Source of the DNA: a virus
Strand: one strand, 5' to 3'
IMG/VR virus record: IMGVR_UViG_3300035698_016227
Span: 1 to 36,510 of that record
DNA: 36,510 bases
In this document: in pieces, positions 23,232 to 29,769 of the stretch
Layout of the letters: each line of letters opens with the position of its first letter
Position numbering within the stretch: the first letter of the stretch is position 1
Notes under the pieces: generated by a model
Seen by the model: only the letters and a program-made list of their open reading frames with translations
The model's database searches: none
What the model was told of the DNA's origin: nothing
Program-made: the position numbers and the translations under genes

Positions 23232-23562
23232 CACCGTCTTCATAATAATATGCCATAATATCTTTTTGTTGAATAAGTCCATATTCTGTTAAATCATAAT
23301 CATCATAATCTTTTACTTTCTTACAGTTATAATCATTGAATAAAACTTTTACTCCAACTCTAACATCATATTTTCTAGTATCAACATCAGGACCAAATCC
23401 TTCTATTATCCAATAATGAGTGTCTCTCGTATCAGTTCCTGGTTGTCCTGGAGCTGTCTCTACAAGAATAAGTGCTCCTGTTTTAGACCGTCTTTCTTTT
23501 GGTGTATCATATTCAACTGACTTTAATAGAATAAAGTCTCCAACTGGTTGTATCTTTTTCAT
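23224..23562 (-). CDS. 31: GroES-like co-chaperonin, T4 gp31-type
   Basis: A 112-residue protein with the Cpn10 plan: KKIQPVGDFILLKSVE at the N-terminus, SKTGALILVE before the mobile region, then FGPDVDTRKYDVRVGVKVLF and YGLIQQKDIMAYY at the end. T4 gp31 replaces GroES so that GroEL can fold the large capsid protein gp23. The insertion ETAPGQPGTDTRDTHY is where gp31-like proteins differ from GroES. It is the upstream neighbour of several small paralogues and follows UvsX and gp32. Confidence 0.8.
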   Translation of the reverse strand: MKKIQPVGDFILLKSVEYDTPKERRSKTGALILVETAPGQPGTDTRDTHYWIIEGFGPDVDTRKYDVRVGVKVLFNDYNCKKVKDYDDYDLTEYGLIQQKDIMAYYYEDGDE

Positions 23563-23571
23563 TATTCTCCT

Positions 23572-23922
23572 TTATTTGCCTGCACTATAAAATGAATTTG
23601 TTGAGAGGAAAGTGTCTTTCCAAACCCAATCATCAAGAACATATTGAGAAAACTCTCCCTCTGTAAGTTCTATATAACCACTTTCGTTCATAGAAATCAT
23701 TTTATAAATCTTCTTATATTCTTTTAAGAAATGTTTTGGTTGTGGTAATGTTATTGAAAGATTAGGAAATTCTCCTTTCTCTAATCTTTTGATCTTATCA
23801 TTCAGTTTTTCTATAGCTTTTTCTTTATAAACAATAATAGCTTCATCATATTCTTCTTTATGTTTTTTCTCGTTCTCTGCTAACACTCTTAGCAATTCTT
23901 TTTTTTCTACCTTAGTAATCAT
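23572..23922 (-). CDS. Conserved phage hypothetical protein, 116 aa
   Basis: An N-terminal charged helix (LRVLAENEKKHKEEYDEAI) is followed by LPQPKHFLKEYKKIYKMI and a C-terminal LTEGEFSQYVLDDWVWKDTF. This pattern (helix, P-x-P, then E-F-x-Q-Y-V-x-D-D-W-x-W) is widespread in tailed phages as a protein of unknown function. The start is immediately after the UvsX stop. Confidence 0.65.
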   Translation of the reverse strand: MITKVEKKELLRVLAENEKKHKEEYDEAIIVYKEKAIEKLNDKIKRLEKGEFPNLSITLPQPKHFLKEYKKIYKMISMNESGYIELTEGEFSQYVLDDWVWKDTFLSTNSFYSAGK

Positions 23923-25197
23923 TTACTTCTCCATATCTCTAATCATTTCTTTTGTCATATCTTTCAGATCTTCTGAATCGATATCCATTTCATCACTATC
24001 TATATCTATGTCGTCATCACCAATTAACTGTAGTTCTTTTTTCTCACTTATAATTTCTATTTCTCTGGCTTCTAAAAGTTCTTGAAGTTTAGTGATATTA
24101 TTTATTTCATCTTCACGAATCATTGAAATGAAATCCTTTCTATAGAAAGACTTATCCCATAGTCCAGGAACTTCATAAGTAGATCCTCCGCCTTTTTTCC
24201 TTAACACTCCAAAATCTCTAAGCATTCCAAATAGTCCAGAATATTTAGCAGGTCCAACTGCAAAGTCGATAAGAAAATTACATCTTCTCATTTCTGTTCC
24301 GAATCTACTTTTCTTAATCACAGCTCTAATAGGTTTAATAGAACTACCAAGAGCAGTTTTTCTTCTCTCTTTTTCCTTCTTCATGTCAGTATCAGTTACA
24401 TCATCAGTTTCTGCTGTGTCTGATAATCTGATAAATAATGATGGGTTATATTCTACATTAACTCCACCAGATACTTTCCAAGGATCATAAATATTACCTA
24501 TATTAGTATACATTTTATTTGCGAATACAAATGAGATATTAGTCTTCTCAAATCCAACATCAAATGTTCTAAAGAACTTCGCAATCTCTTGAGGTTTCTT
24601 TCCCATATCAGGAGAGCCACCAAGCTCACGAACAGATTGTAGATTTGCCAGTGTATCTAACACAACCAGAATCTTCTTTTCTATTTTATTGAAAATAACA
24701 GTATTAACTATTTTTTTCATCATTCTAGTAACACCTTCTACATATAAATAATCAGCTGTTTCTTTCTTTCCTTTTGGAAACTTATTATCATTTATTTCTT
24801 CTATAGTAGAGTCACTTTTCTTTATTCTATAACTCTCAAAAGTATGAGCTTTAAGCATTCTTATTTTATTTAAGTCTACTCCAGCAAACTCATATAATTC
24901 TTTTGAAGAACCACCACCCTCTGTTTCTATAATAATGATATGATCTATTTGTGGATCTTTCATTATAGAAGCAAGAATTAGACTTTTCCCAGTTCCCGTT
25001 AATCCGTCTACCGCTGTGATTCTACTCACAGAAATTGCTCCCCATATATTTTTTGAACAAATATAATTCAAAGCATAGATTCCTGAATCTAGCCAAGTCT
25101 TAATACTTGTGTCTACTTTTGAAAAGTCAATCATGTTATCAAATTCTTTTTGAATCAATGCATCAACTTCTTCAAATGTATCTACTTCTTTTGCCAT
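23923..25197 (-). CDS. uvsX: UvsX RecA-like recombinase
   Basis: A 424-residue RecA-family protein with Walker A GLTGTGKS (65-72), IIIETEGGGSS, Walker B KILVVLDTLANLQ, and an acidic tail (DDDIDIDSDEMDIDSEDL) like those that modulate RecA filament assembly. UvsX forms filaments on ssDNA coated by gp32 and drives strand invasion. It lies directly downstream of gp32, separated only by an attenuating terminator. Somewhat longer than T4 UvsX (about 390 aa). Confidence 0.92.
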   Translation of the reverse strand: MAKEVDTFEEVDALIQKEFDNMIDFSKVDTSIKTWLDSGIYALNYICSKNIWGAISVSRITAVDGLTGTGKSLILASIMKDPQIDHIIIIETEGGGSSKELYEFAGVDLNKIRMLKAHTFESYRIKKSDSTIEEINDNKFPKGKKETADYLYVEGVTRMMKKIVNTVIFNKIEKKILVVLDTLANLQSVRELGGSPDMGKKPQEIAKFFRTFDVGFEKTNISFVFANKMYTNIGNIYDPWKVSGGVNVEYNPSLFIRLSDTAETDDVTDTDMKKEKERRKTALGSSIKPIRAVIKKSRFGTEMRRCNFLIDFAVGPAKYSGLFGMLRDFGVLRKKGGGSTYEVPGLWDKSFYRKDFISMIREDEINNITKLQELLEAREIEIISEKKELQLIGDDDIDIDSDEMDIDSEDLKDMTKEMIRDMEK

Positions 25198-25211
25198 TAT
25201 TTCTCCTTAAT

Positions 25212-25236
25212 AAAAAATAGGGGCCGAAGCCCCTAT
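25212..25236 (-). terminator. Terminator/attenuator between gp32 and uvsX
   Basis: Minus strand ATAGGGGC-TTCG-GCCCCTAT followed by T6, directly after the gp32 stop and before the uvsX ribosome site. It should allow much more gp32 than UvsX message. Confidence 0.8.
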
Positions 25237-25240
25237 CTTC

Positions 25241-26149
25241 TTACATATCTTCGAACTCACTTAGAATATCATCTAAGTTATCTTCCGCCTTATCAGACGT
25301 ATCTGCTTCTTGTACAGGAGCAGATTCTGCTTCTTGAATCGCTGGACTACTTGCTGGTGCTGTTACGGGAGCAACTGCTGGTGCTGCTGCTTTTGTTGCA
25401 GGAATTGTCACTACGGTTTCTTCCGCTGTAGGATCAATATAATCCTTCAACGCCTTCTCCATTGTTTCAAATGTAGAAAACTCAATAAGAGAATTGTATT
25501 TCATTTCAACTGCTTTAGCAACACACTCTTTTGCTTTTACACCATCTGTGAAAATTGGACTTTCATTAGCTGCTGGAAGTGATTGGTCGTAGTTAGTACG
25601 TCTACCCTTTCCAACCTTTACTATATTATAATCTCTTCCTTTTATTGGGTCAACAATGATCCCATAATCGGTTTCTGTGAGAATGTGATAAAGATTTTGG
25701 AATATAGTTTTTCCAGTTTCGTAAAACTTTGGTGTTGCTTCGTCATCAGTTCCACGAACAACAACTCTGTAAATATACCTTTGTTTTACTGAGAACTCTC
25801 CAGCGAGTTTCCAAGCCTCGGAATTTCTATCATTATCAGCAACCTTATACATCCTTTTAGAAAGGGCACAAGCAGGACAAGTTTCTGCTTCGTGAAGATT
25901 ACCGTCTTTGTCCACTAGTGTTTGGTTCAAACACTCAAAGGATTGTCCGTCAATCCAATGGTTTTTGTGATCAAAATAGAATTTTTTCTCTCCGAGCTTT
26001 TTGAGAGGGGGAAGAAATCTTACAGGAAAGGTTCCTTCTTTGTCGGACTGTGGTGCCCAGTATTTTCTGGTGCCACCGCTATCAGCTTTTTCCTTGTCAG
26101 CTTTGATAGCATCAAGCATTTCTTGATATTCTGGTGATATGTTAGACAT
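25241..26149 (-). CDS. 32: Single-stranded DNA-binding protein, T4 gp32-like
   Basis: A 302-residue protein, the same size as T4 gp32 (301 aa). It has an N-terminal cooperative segment, KYWAPQSDKEGTFPVRFLPP, a zinc site formed by residues in CLNQTLVD...HEAETCPACAL, the OB core, an Ala/Pro-rich linker and a strongly acidic C-terminus ending DNLDDILSEFEDM, which in T4 recruits replication and recombination partners. It protects ssDNA at forks. A structured ~110-base leader precedes it, fitting autoregulated translation as known for T4 gene 32. Confidence 0.88.
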   Translation of the reverse strand: MSNISPEYQEMLDAIKADKEKADSGGTRKYWAPQSDKEGTFPVRFLPPLKKLGEKKFYFDHKNHWIDGQSFECLNQTLVDKDGNLHEAETCPACALSKRMYKVADNDRNSEAWKLAGEFSVKQRYIYRVVVRGTDDEATPKFYETGKTIFQNLYHILTETDYGIIVDPIKGRDYNIVKVGKGRRTNYDQSLPAANESPIFTDGVKAKECVAKAVEMKYNSLIEFSTFETMEKALKDYIDPTAEETVVTIPATKAAAPAVAPVTAPASSPAIQEAESAPVQEADTSDKAEDNLDDILSEFEDM

Positions 26150-26257
26150 ATAACGCCTCCTATGGCCAAATCCGTTTCTGTGCCCACGGGCAATGAATTT
26201 TTACGGGCTTGACGTTAAATTAAGTCCTCATACGAGAACTATTTTTTTCGTTGTCTA
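26150..26257 (-). promoter_or_regulatory. Structured 5' leader of gp32, with a hairpin shared with hsp20
   Basis: It contains CTCGTATGAGGACTTAA (26220-26238), the element also seen before hsp20, and a strong TGCCC-GT-GGGCA hairpin at 26180-26193. The AGGAGG ribosome site is at the 3' end. T4 gene 32 has a leader pseudoknot bound by gp32; an equivalent function here is inferred. Confidence 0.5.
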
Positions 26258-26286
26258 ATATTATACTATTATATATGTTTTGTCAA
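26258..26286 (-). promoter_or_regulatory. Sigma70-type promoter of gp32-uvsX
   Basis: TTGACA (26281-26286), 17 bp spacer to TAATAT (26258-26263); a TATAAT two bases further upstream gives a 15 bp spacer. The TTGACAAAACATATATAATA string repeats that of the 17.2 kb promoter. Confidence 0.65.
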
Positions 26287-26288
26287 CT

Positions 26289-26317
26289 TATCTTTACTAT
26301 TTTTTTAAGTAAAGATA
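26289..26317. promoter_or_regulatory. Divergent pair of GTAAAGATA motifs (inverted repeat)
   Basis: TATCTTTACT (26289-26298) and AGTAAAGATA (26308-26317) form a perfect inverted repeat around a 9-base A/T spacer. One copy faces gp32, the other the plus-strand gene at 26350, suggesting back-to-back late promoters. Confidence 0.5.
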
Positions 26318-26349
26318 TAGATGAGAAATGAAAATGATAGGAGAAAAAA

Positions 26350-26796
26350 ATGCTTAGAGGTTGGATAGAACTACAATTAACTAACGGACAAAGATTTAAA
26401 TATGTAAGAGATGTAACTTTTGGTGACACTGGCGATACAATTGCAGACATAGACTACCGTTTAAATCATTCATTTTATGAATACGGTAATACATCTGGTG
26501 ATACTTATCTATATCAAGGAGATTCAACTGAAATAAAAGATAACTATGAATCAATTATGACAAGTTATGTTTCTGGAGATAGTTTGATATCTTTCCCTGA
26601 ATTTACTGGAGATACATATGTATTAAAAAGAACAAATGAAGATATGCCAGTAACTGCACCTCCACAAAATGAAGGTGGAGATACTTTTATTAGAGGTCTT
26701 CCTGCTTATAGAAGAACGTCTTTACCAAGTTCATCTATAGTCTTAATAACTGTGGTTGAAGAATTTGCTCCACAAGATAATGTATGGATTACATAG
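26350..26796 (+). CDS. Gly-Asp-Thr-rich hypothetical protein, 148 aa
   Basis: A probably beta-rich protein with repeated G-D-T/S units: TFGDTGDTIAD, NTSGDTYLYQGDSTE, VSGDSLIS, FTGDTYVLKR and EGGDTFIRG. It begins MLRGWIELQLTNGQRFKYV. The GATAGGAG ribosome site and a GTAAAGATA element precede it. The repeat pattern and late-type promoter suggest a virion surface or baseplate component; no family recognised. Confidence 0.6.
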   Translation: MLRGWIELQLTNGQRFKYVRDVTFGDTGDTIADIDYRLNHSFYEYGNTSGDTYLYQGDSTEIKDNYESIMTSYVSGDSLISFPEFTGDTYVLKRTNEDMPVTAPPQNEGGDTFIRGLPAYRRTSLPSSSIVLITVVEEFAPQDNVWIT

Positions 26797-26844
26797 TAGA
26801 TAACATATATGTTTACATACACATATCTAAAGGAGAGAATTAAA

Positions 26845-27594
26845 ATGAAAGAAGCTGCTCTATTAAAAGAGTTTATCTATAAATACGATGAAAACAATAA
26901 TCTTGGTTTCGATACTGTAAACTATAGAAAAGGCGCAGCTAATACTGGACACTTTTCTTTAGAAGAAGGATTTAAGGTTTTAAAAGATGGTTCTCTTGAA
27001 TGGGGATGGGTTCGAATTCATTCAGGTGTTGATAGAGGAAGAGGAAAAACATTTGAAGGAGTTAAAAATGTTATTATGGCTCCATTTGATTTTGAATCAT
27101 CTAGATTCGAAGATTATAATGGAAAAATTTATGGCTCATTAGTCGTTCTTATTAGTAAAAGATTTGGTTTTGAATTTAGAACAGCACACATGTTCCCAGA
27201 ACAGATACTTATAATGGATCAATTAAAAAATAACAAACCCGTTAAAAGAGATACTATTGTTGGTCCTATCGGTGGCTATGGAGTTGGTAGTGGTTTTCAT
27301 ACACACACTGAAGTTAAATCTTTAGAAGAAAAATCACCAGTGTTAGAACTATTATTAGAAAAGAAATTTGGTGTTGGAATAAACGAAGAATACAAACCAA
27401 ACGAAATAATTGAATTTTATCAAAACATGAGTCATTTTAAAGATGCTAGTTTTGATAACGTCTTTAATGATTATGAAAACCAAAAAGAAAAAAGAAGATG
27501 TTATTTCGCTAATAAATACTTATATAGATATAACGACTTTGATGGAACAAAGAAAACTCGATATTCCTCAGAACTGTTATGGAATGGCGTGTAA
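26845..27594 (+). CDS. M23/LytM-like peptidase, probable virion endopeptidase
   Basis: About 249 residues from ATG 26845, preceded by AAAGGAGAG; the open upstream start at 26809 lacks a ribosome site. The zinc-peptidase pattern is visible: IHSGVDRGRGKT (H-x-x-x-D), VIMAPFDFES, GSLVVLISKRFGFEFRTAHM, and GPIGGYGVGSGFHTHTEV (canonical G-x-x-T-G-x-H-L-H-F-E). M23 enzymes cut peptidoglycan cross-bridges. Its N-terminus (MKEAALLKEFIYK) resembles the leaders of the internal proteins. Likely roles are wall entry or lysis; the last ~70 residues are an unrecognised basic extension. Confidence 0.6.
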   Translation: MKEAALLKEFIYKYDENNNLGFDTVNYRKGAANTGHFSLEEGFKVLKDGSLEWGWVRIHSGVDRGRGKTFEGVKNVIMAPFDFESSRFEDYNGKIYGSLVVLISKRFGFEFRTAHMFPEQILIMDQLKNNKPVKRDTIVGPIGGYGVGSGFHTHTEVKSLEEKSPVLELLLEKKFGVGINEEYKPNEIIEFYQNMSHFKDASFDNVFNDYENQKEKRRCYFANKYLYRYNDFDGTKKTRYSSELLWNGV

Positions 27595-27615
27595 AATAAA
27601 AGGTGGAGGTAAAAA

Positions 27616-27768
27616 ATGTCTGAAAGAATCGAAAAGATTAATGCGCTCTCGAAAGTGCTATCAGCTCTAAAAGACACATTTGTGAAGGACAGAGATGATA
27701 AAGATGAAATGGTTCAAATAGCATCAAGATTATTAATGCATGAACTTAAAGAATTAGATAAAGAATAA
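27616..27768 (+). CDS. Small hypothetical protein, 50 aa
   Basis: GGTGGAGG precedes ATG 27616. The product begins MSERIEKINALSKVLSALKD and ends LMHELKELDKE; it is highly charged and helical. It is followed directly by a strong terminator, so it ends the plus-strand unit begun at 26350. No family recognised. Confidence 0.6.
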   Translation: MSERIEKINALSKVLSALKDTFVKDRDDKDEMVQIASRLLMHELKELDKE

Positions 27769-28056
27769 TTATTGTCTAGGAATTACTTGCCCGATGGATT
27801 TACCATCGGGTTTTTTTTGTCCTGCTGAACTTTCATTTAATACCTCTTCTTCAGCATCACCCCTATCTCTTTTATGTTTATATAAAAGATTAGAATAATC
27901 AAGAAATTCCTCTATAGGCATTTGAACAAGGGCTTCATATGAGAAGCCCCAGTCTATGAGATAAAATATAGTTTGTCTTATGTTTTTAATATTTTTAGGA
28001 CTAAAAGCGAAAAAACTCAGGTCCCATTGGTATAGAACCAGAATAATCCGATTCAC
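27769..28056 (-). CDS. Probable baseplate-hub partner protein, up to 95 aa, start uncertain
   Basis: It overlaps the end of the gp26-like gene by 56 bases in the +1 frame. The only start in the frame is a GTG at 28056 without a clear ribosome site. Coding quality is best from AFSPKNIKNIRQTIFYLIDW onward, with MPIEEFLDYSNLLYKHKRDR. In T4-like phages a small hub gene (gp51) accompanies gp26, so this may be its equivalent, but I see no convincing sequence match. Its last codons (KPDGKSIGQ) are antisense to the plus-strand terminator stem. Confidence 0.5.
   Translation of the reverse strand: MNRIILVLYQWDLSFFAFSPKNIKNIRQTIFYLIDWGFSYEALVQMPIEEFLDYSNLLYKHKRDRGDAEEEVLNESSAGQKKPDGKSIGQVIPRQ
27790..27818 (+). 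terminator. Rho-independent terminator ending the 26.3-27.8 kb plus-strand unit
   Basis: CCCGATGG-ATTTA-CCATCGGG followed by T8. It lies inside the 3' coding end of the convergent minus-strand gene. Confidence 0.88.
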
Positions 28057-28894
28057 AATAAGGACAAGTAACCCCCTCCAACTGATCTACACCAGTTGAA
28101 AATGTTGTCGCTTCTCTTAGAGTAGCTGTATCCATACCTGGAAGTGCTTCAAAAAATTCTTCCCAATCCTTCTTAGGAACTTCTTCATCATTAAAATTTA
28201 ATATTTCTGTTGTAGTAACCATGAGATTATCTACAAGTCTTGTTTCAGTATCAGAAGATTTCTTTTTTCTATTTGCATCCTTTAGAACTAGTTCTTCTGA
28301 ATGATATAATCTTGGAAGAATTGTCTTAACTGTAAATCCTGATTTTGGGAGTTGAATAACGATAGGTTCTTCTACACCATCTGGTAGTTCTTCAAATACC
28401 AAATCTGATATTTTTACTGTATGCTCAAACTTTCTTTCACACATAGTATTTGAACAAGTAATATTAAAATTATATTCATCTCCGTATGAAATCATTCTTA
28501 AATGATACATCAAAAAATTACTATCAAACATTAAAATATCTTTAGCACTAATATCTGATTCAATACATCTATCCAAAATAGCTCTTGTTGCTGCACCAGA
28601 TTTTAGAAATCTAGGGGTAGAAAGAATCTCTTCTTCTTTCATTCCCATTGGAAGCATTTTAATATATCCATTTAATATATCTGGATCATCTGTTACATTA
28701 GAATATAATCTTCCACCACTAGGCAATGGGATTGTTTCTGCTTCTGAGAAAACAAACTTTCCACTTCTCTTTTGCCTACTGGGTTTGACCACCCTTTCTT
28801 CAAAATCTTTTTCTACCTTATTTACTGCTTCTACATTTTTAATATTACTTAAATCTATTGGTGGTAAAACACCATCATTTTTATCTCTCGCCAT
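28001..28894 (-). CDS. 26: Baseplate hub protein, T4 gp26-like
   Basis: A 297-residue protein with the hub-family pattern: ETIPLPSGGRLYSNV, then MGMKEEEILSTPRFLKSG, LDRCIESD and LMYHLRMISYGDEYNF. It has two Cys pairs, CSNTMC and a C-terminal CPYC (VTCPYCESDYSG), suggesting a metal site. In T4, gp26 acts in assembly of the central baseplate hub. It is larger than T4 gp26 (208 aa), like relatives in other T4-type phages. AGGAGG precedes the ATG. Confidence 0.65.
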   Translation of the reverse strand: MARDKNDGVLPPIDLSNIKNVEAVNKVEKDFEERVVKPSRQKRSGKFVFSEAETIPLPSGGRLYSNVTDDPDILNGYIKMLPMGMKEEEILSTPRFLKSGAATRAILDRCIESDISAKDILMFDSNFLMYHLRMISYGDEYNFNITCSNTMCERKFEHTVKISDLVFEELPDGVEEPIVIQLPKSGFTVKTILPRLYHSEELVLKDANRKKKSSDTETRLVDNLMVTTTEILNFNDEEVPKKDWEEFFEALPGMDTATLREATTFSTGVDQLEGVTCPYCESDYSGSIPMGPEFFRF

Positions 28895-28951
28895 TATTTC
28901 CTCCTATCATCTTATATATGCTTTACGGATTATTTTTAGATTAAATAAAAA

Positions 28952-28960
28952 GTAAAGATA
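28952..28960 (+). promoter_or_regulatory. GTAAAGATA motif, candidate late promoter
   Basis: AAGTAAAGATAAGATTGAT directly precedes ATG 28969. An almost identical string precedes ATG 30862. If it is a -10 type element, the messages would be nearly leaderless. Confidence 0.5.
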
Positions 28961-28968
28961 AGATTGAT

Positions 28969-29187
28969 ATGAAACTTCAAACACTCTTAAATGAAATGGC
29001 AATGAGAAATTTTACTGATAAAGAAGATTTTGAAACTTGGTTAAAGAAATCACCAGCCGGTATTATTCATAATGTTGGGGCGAAGCCAATTGTAAGAGAA
29101 TTTTTTGATTATAAAAAGGGTTTTGAGGAAATTCTCAAAAAAGATAAAACAGGTGGGTGGGTGGGTTATTACTGCTCGCCGTTCTAG
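28969..29187 (+). CDS. Internal-protein module, N-terminal part, interrupted at a GGTG repeat
   Basis: 72 residues starting MKLQTLLNEMAMRNFTDKED, a leader of the capsid-targeting type (L-N-E before M-A), then a body that breaks at a (GGTG)n repeat and ends YYCSPF. Removing one 4-base unit joins it in frame to the 29105-29473 frame, giving a protein of about 166 residues. So this is either a phase-variable gene in the off state, a recent mutation, or an assembly error. Function unknown. Confidence 0.55.
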   Translation: MKLQTLLNEMAMRNFTDKEDFETWLKKSPAGIIHNVGAKPIVREFFDYKKGFEEILKKDKTGGWVGYYCSPF

Positions 29188-29473
29188 AAACTGGGAAAAG
29201 GTATTTGATTCTAGAAAAGCATTTGATGCTCTGATTAGGATTGCTACTGTAGATCCTTATTATAAATTAATCAGACAGCTTTATCTTGCCGGTCTTGATT
29301 TTCCATCTTTTGATTATAAAAAAGGCCTTGAAGTATTAAAAAGGCAAAGCCGTGATCTTTATTATAGAAAAGCATTAAAGGATTGGCCAATAGATATCAA
29401 AATGGCAAAAGAAAAAACTAAAGAGATTAGAAATACTTCTTCTAAACTACCAAAGAAGAAATTAAAATTATGA
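29105..29473 (+). CDS. Internal-protein module, C-terminal part, ends S-S-K-L-P-K-K-K-L-K-L
   Basis: The real coding part starts after the GGTG repeat (about 29165) with VITARRSRNWEKVFDSRKAF and runs to SSKLPKKKLKL. This ending is the same as the module ends in the next gene. Its stop overlaps the following ATG (TTATGA). It repeats the word FDYKKG from the N-terminal part, hinting at an internal duplication. No start codon of its own with a ribosome site, so it is best read as the 3' half of the 28969 gene. Confidence 0.5.
   Translation: MIIKRVLRKFSKKIKQVGGWVITARRSRNWEKVFDSRKAFDALIRIATVDPYYKLIRQLYLAGLDFPSFDYKKGLEVLKRQSRDLYYRKALKDWPIDIKMAKEKTKEIRNTSSKLPKKKLKL
29152..29166 (+). repeat. (GGTG)n tetranucleotide repeat at a reading-frame break
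   Basis: Three full GGTG units plus GGT. One unit fewer restores a continuous reading frame (T-G-G-W-V-I-T-A-R). Tetranucleotide tracts in coding DNA are classic slipped-strand switching sites, though this one is short. Confidence 0.7.
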
Positions 29474-29745
29474 AATTAAGAGAAGGCAAACAAGAAGAAA
29501 AAATATTAAAAGAAAGACTACCAGAAGCTGAGTTTTTAAAGACTGATGCTTTTGATAGAGCACTCTTCAACTATAGAGGTGCTGAATATTCATTCTCATG
29601 TGATTTTGAAAAATATAGTGTTCGTCCAATGAAAAGATCAGGTAATGATACTGCAACTCAAGCTTGGGCAAAAGCACTTAAACTTCAAGATCAGATTCAA
29701 ACTATGGGTATAAAAGCAGCAAAAAATAAAATCTTCTTCCTCTAA
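29470..29745 (+). CDS. Modular internal protein, first module, frame broken at an A tract
   Basis: 91 residues starting MKLREGKQEEKILKERLP, with a core RGAEYSFSCDFEKYSVRPMK, and ending KNKIFFL because of a frame break. Removing one A from the A6 tract (29721-29726) continues the frame as SSSSKLPNKKLKLEGILSEG, i.e. directly into the next coding region. I therefore read 29470-30550 as one three-module gene with a single-base difference. Its ATG overlaps the stop of the previous gene. Confidence 0.55.
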   Translation: MKLREGKQEEKILKERLPEAEFLKTDAFDRALFNYRGAEYSFSCDFEKYSVRPMKRSGNDTATQAWAKALKLQDQIQTMGIKAAKNKIFFL

Positions 29746-29769
29746 ACTACCAAATAAAAAATTGAAACT
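29741..29769 (+). repeat. 29-bp direct repeat at a module junction, copy 1
   Basis: Starts TCTAAACTACCAAATAAAAA; identical to 30164-30192, and a diverged copy lies at 29441-29467. It encodes S-K-L-P-N-K-K-L-K-L, the junction between modules, and would support module loss or gain by recombination. Confidence 0.8.

Noticed and set aside
25150-25431. Leu/Cys-rich plus-strand ORFs opposite gp32 (also 25310-25582, 25583-25792 and 25922-26137)
   Set aside because: Shadows of the gp32 Ala/Pro-rich and acidic regions on the other strand; no independent signals.
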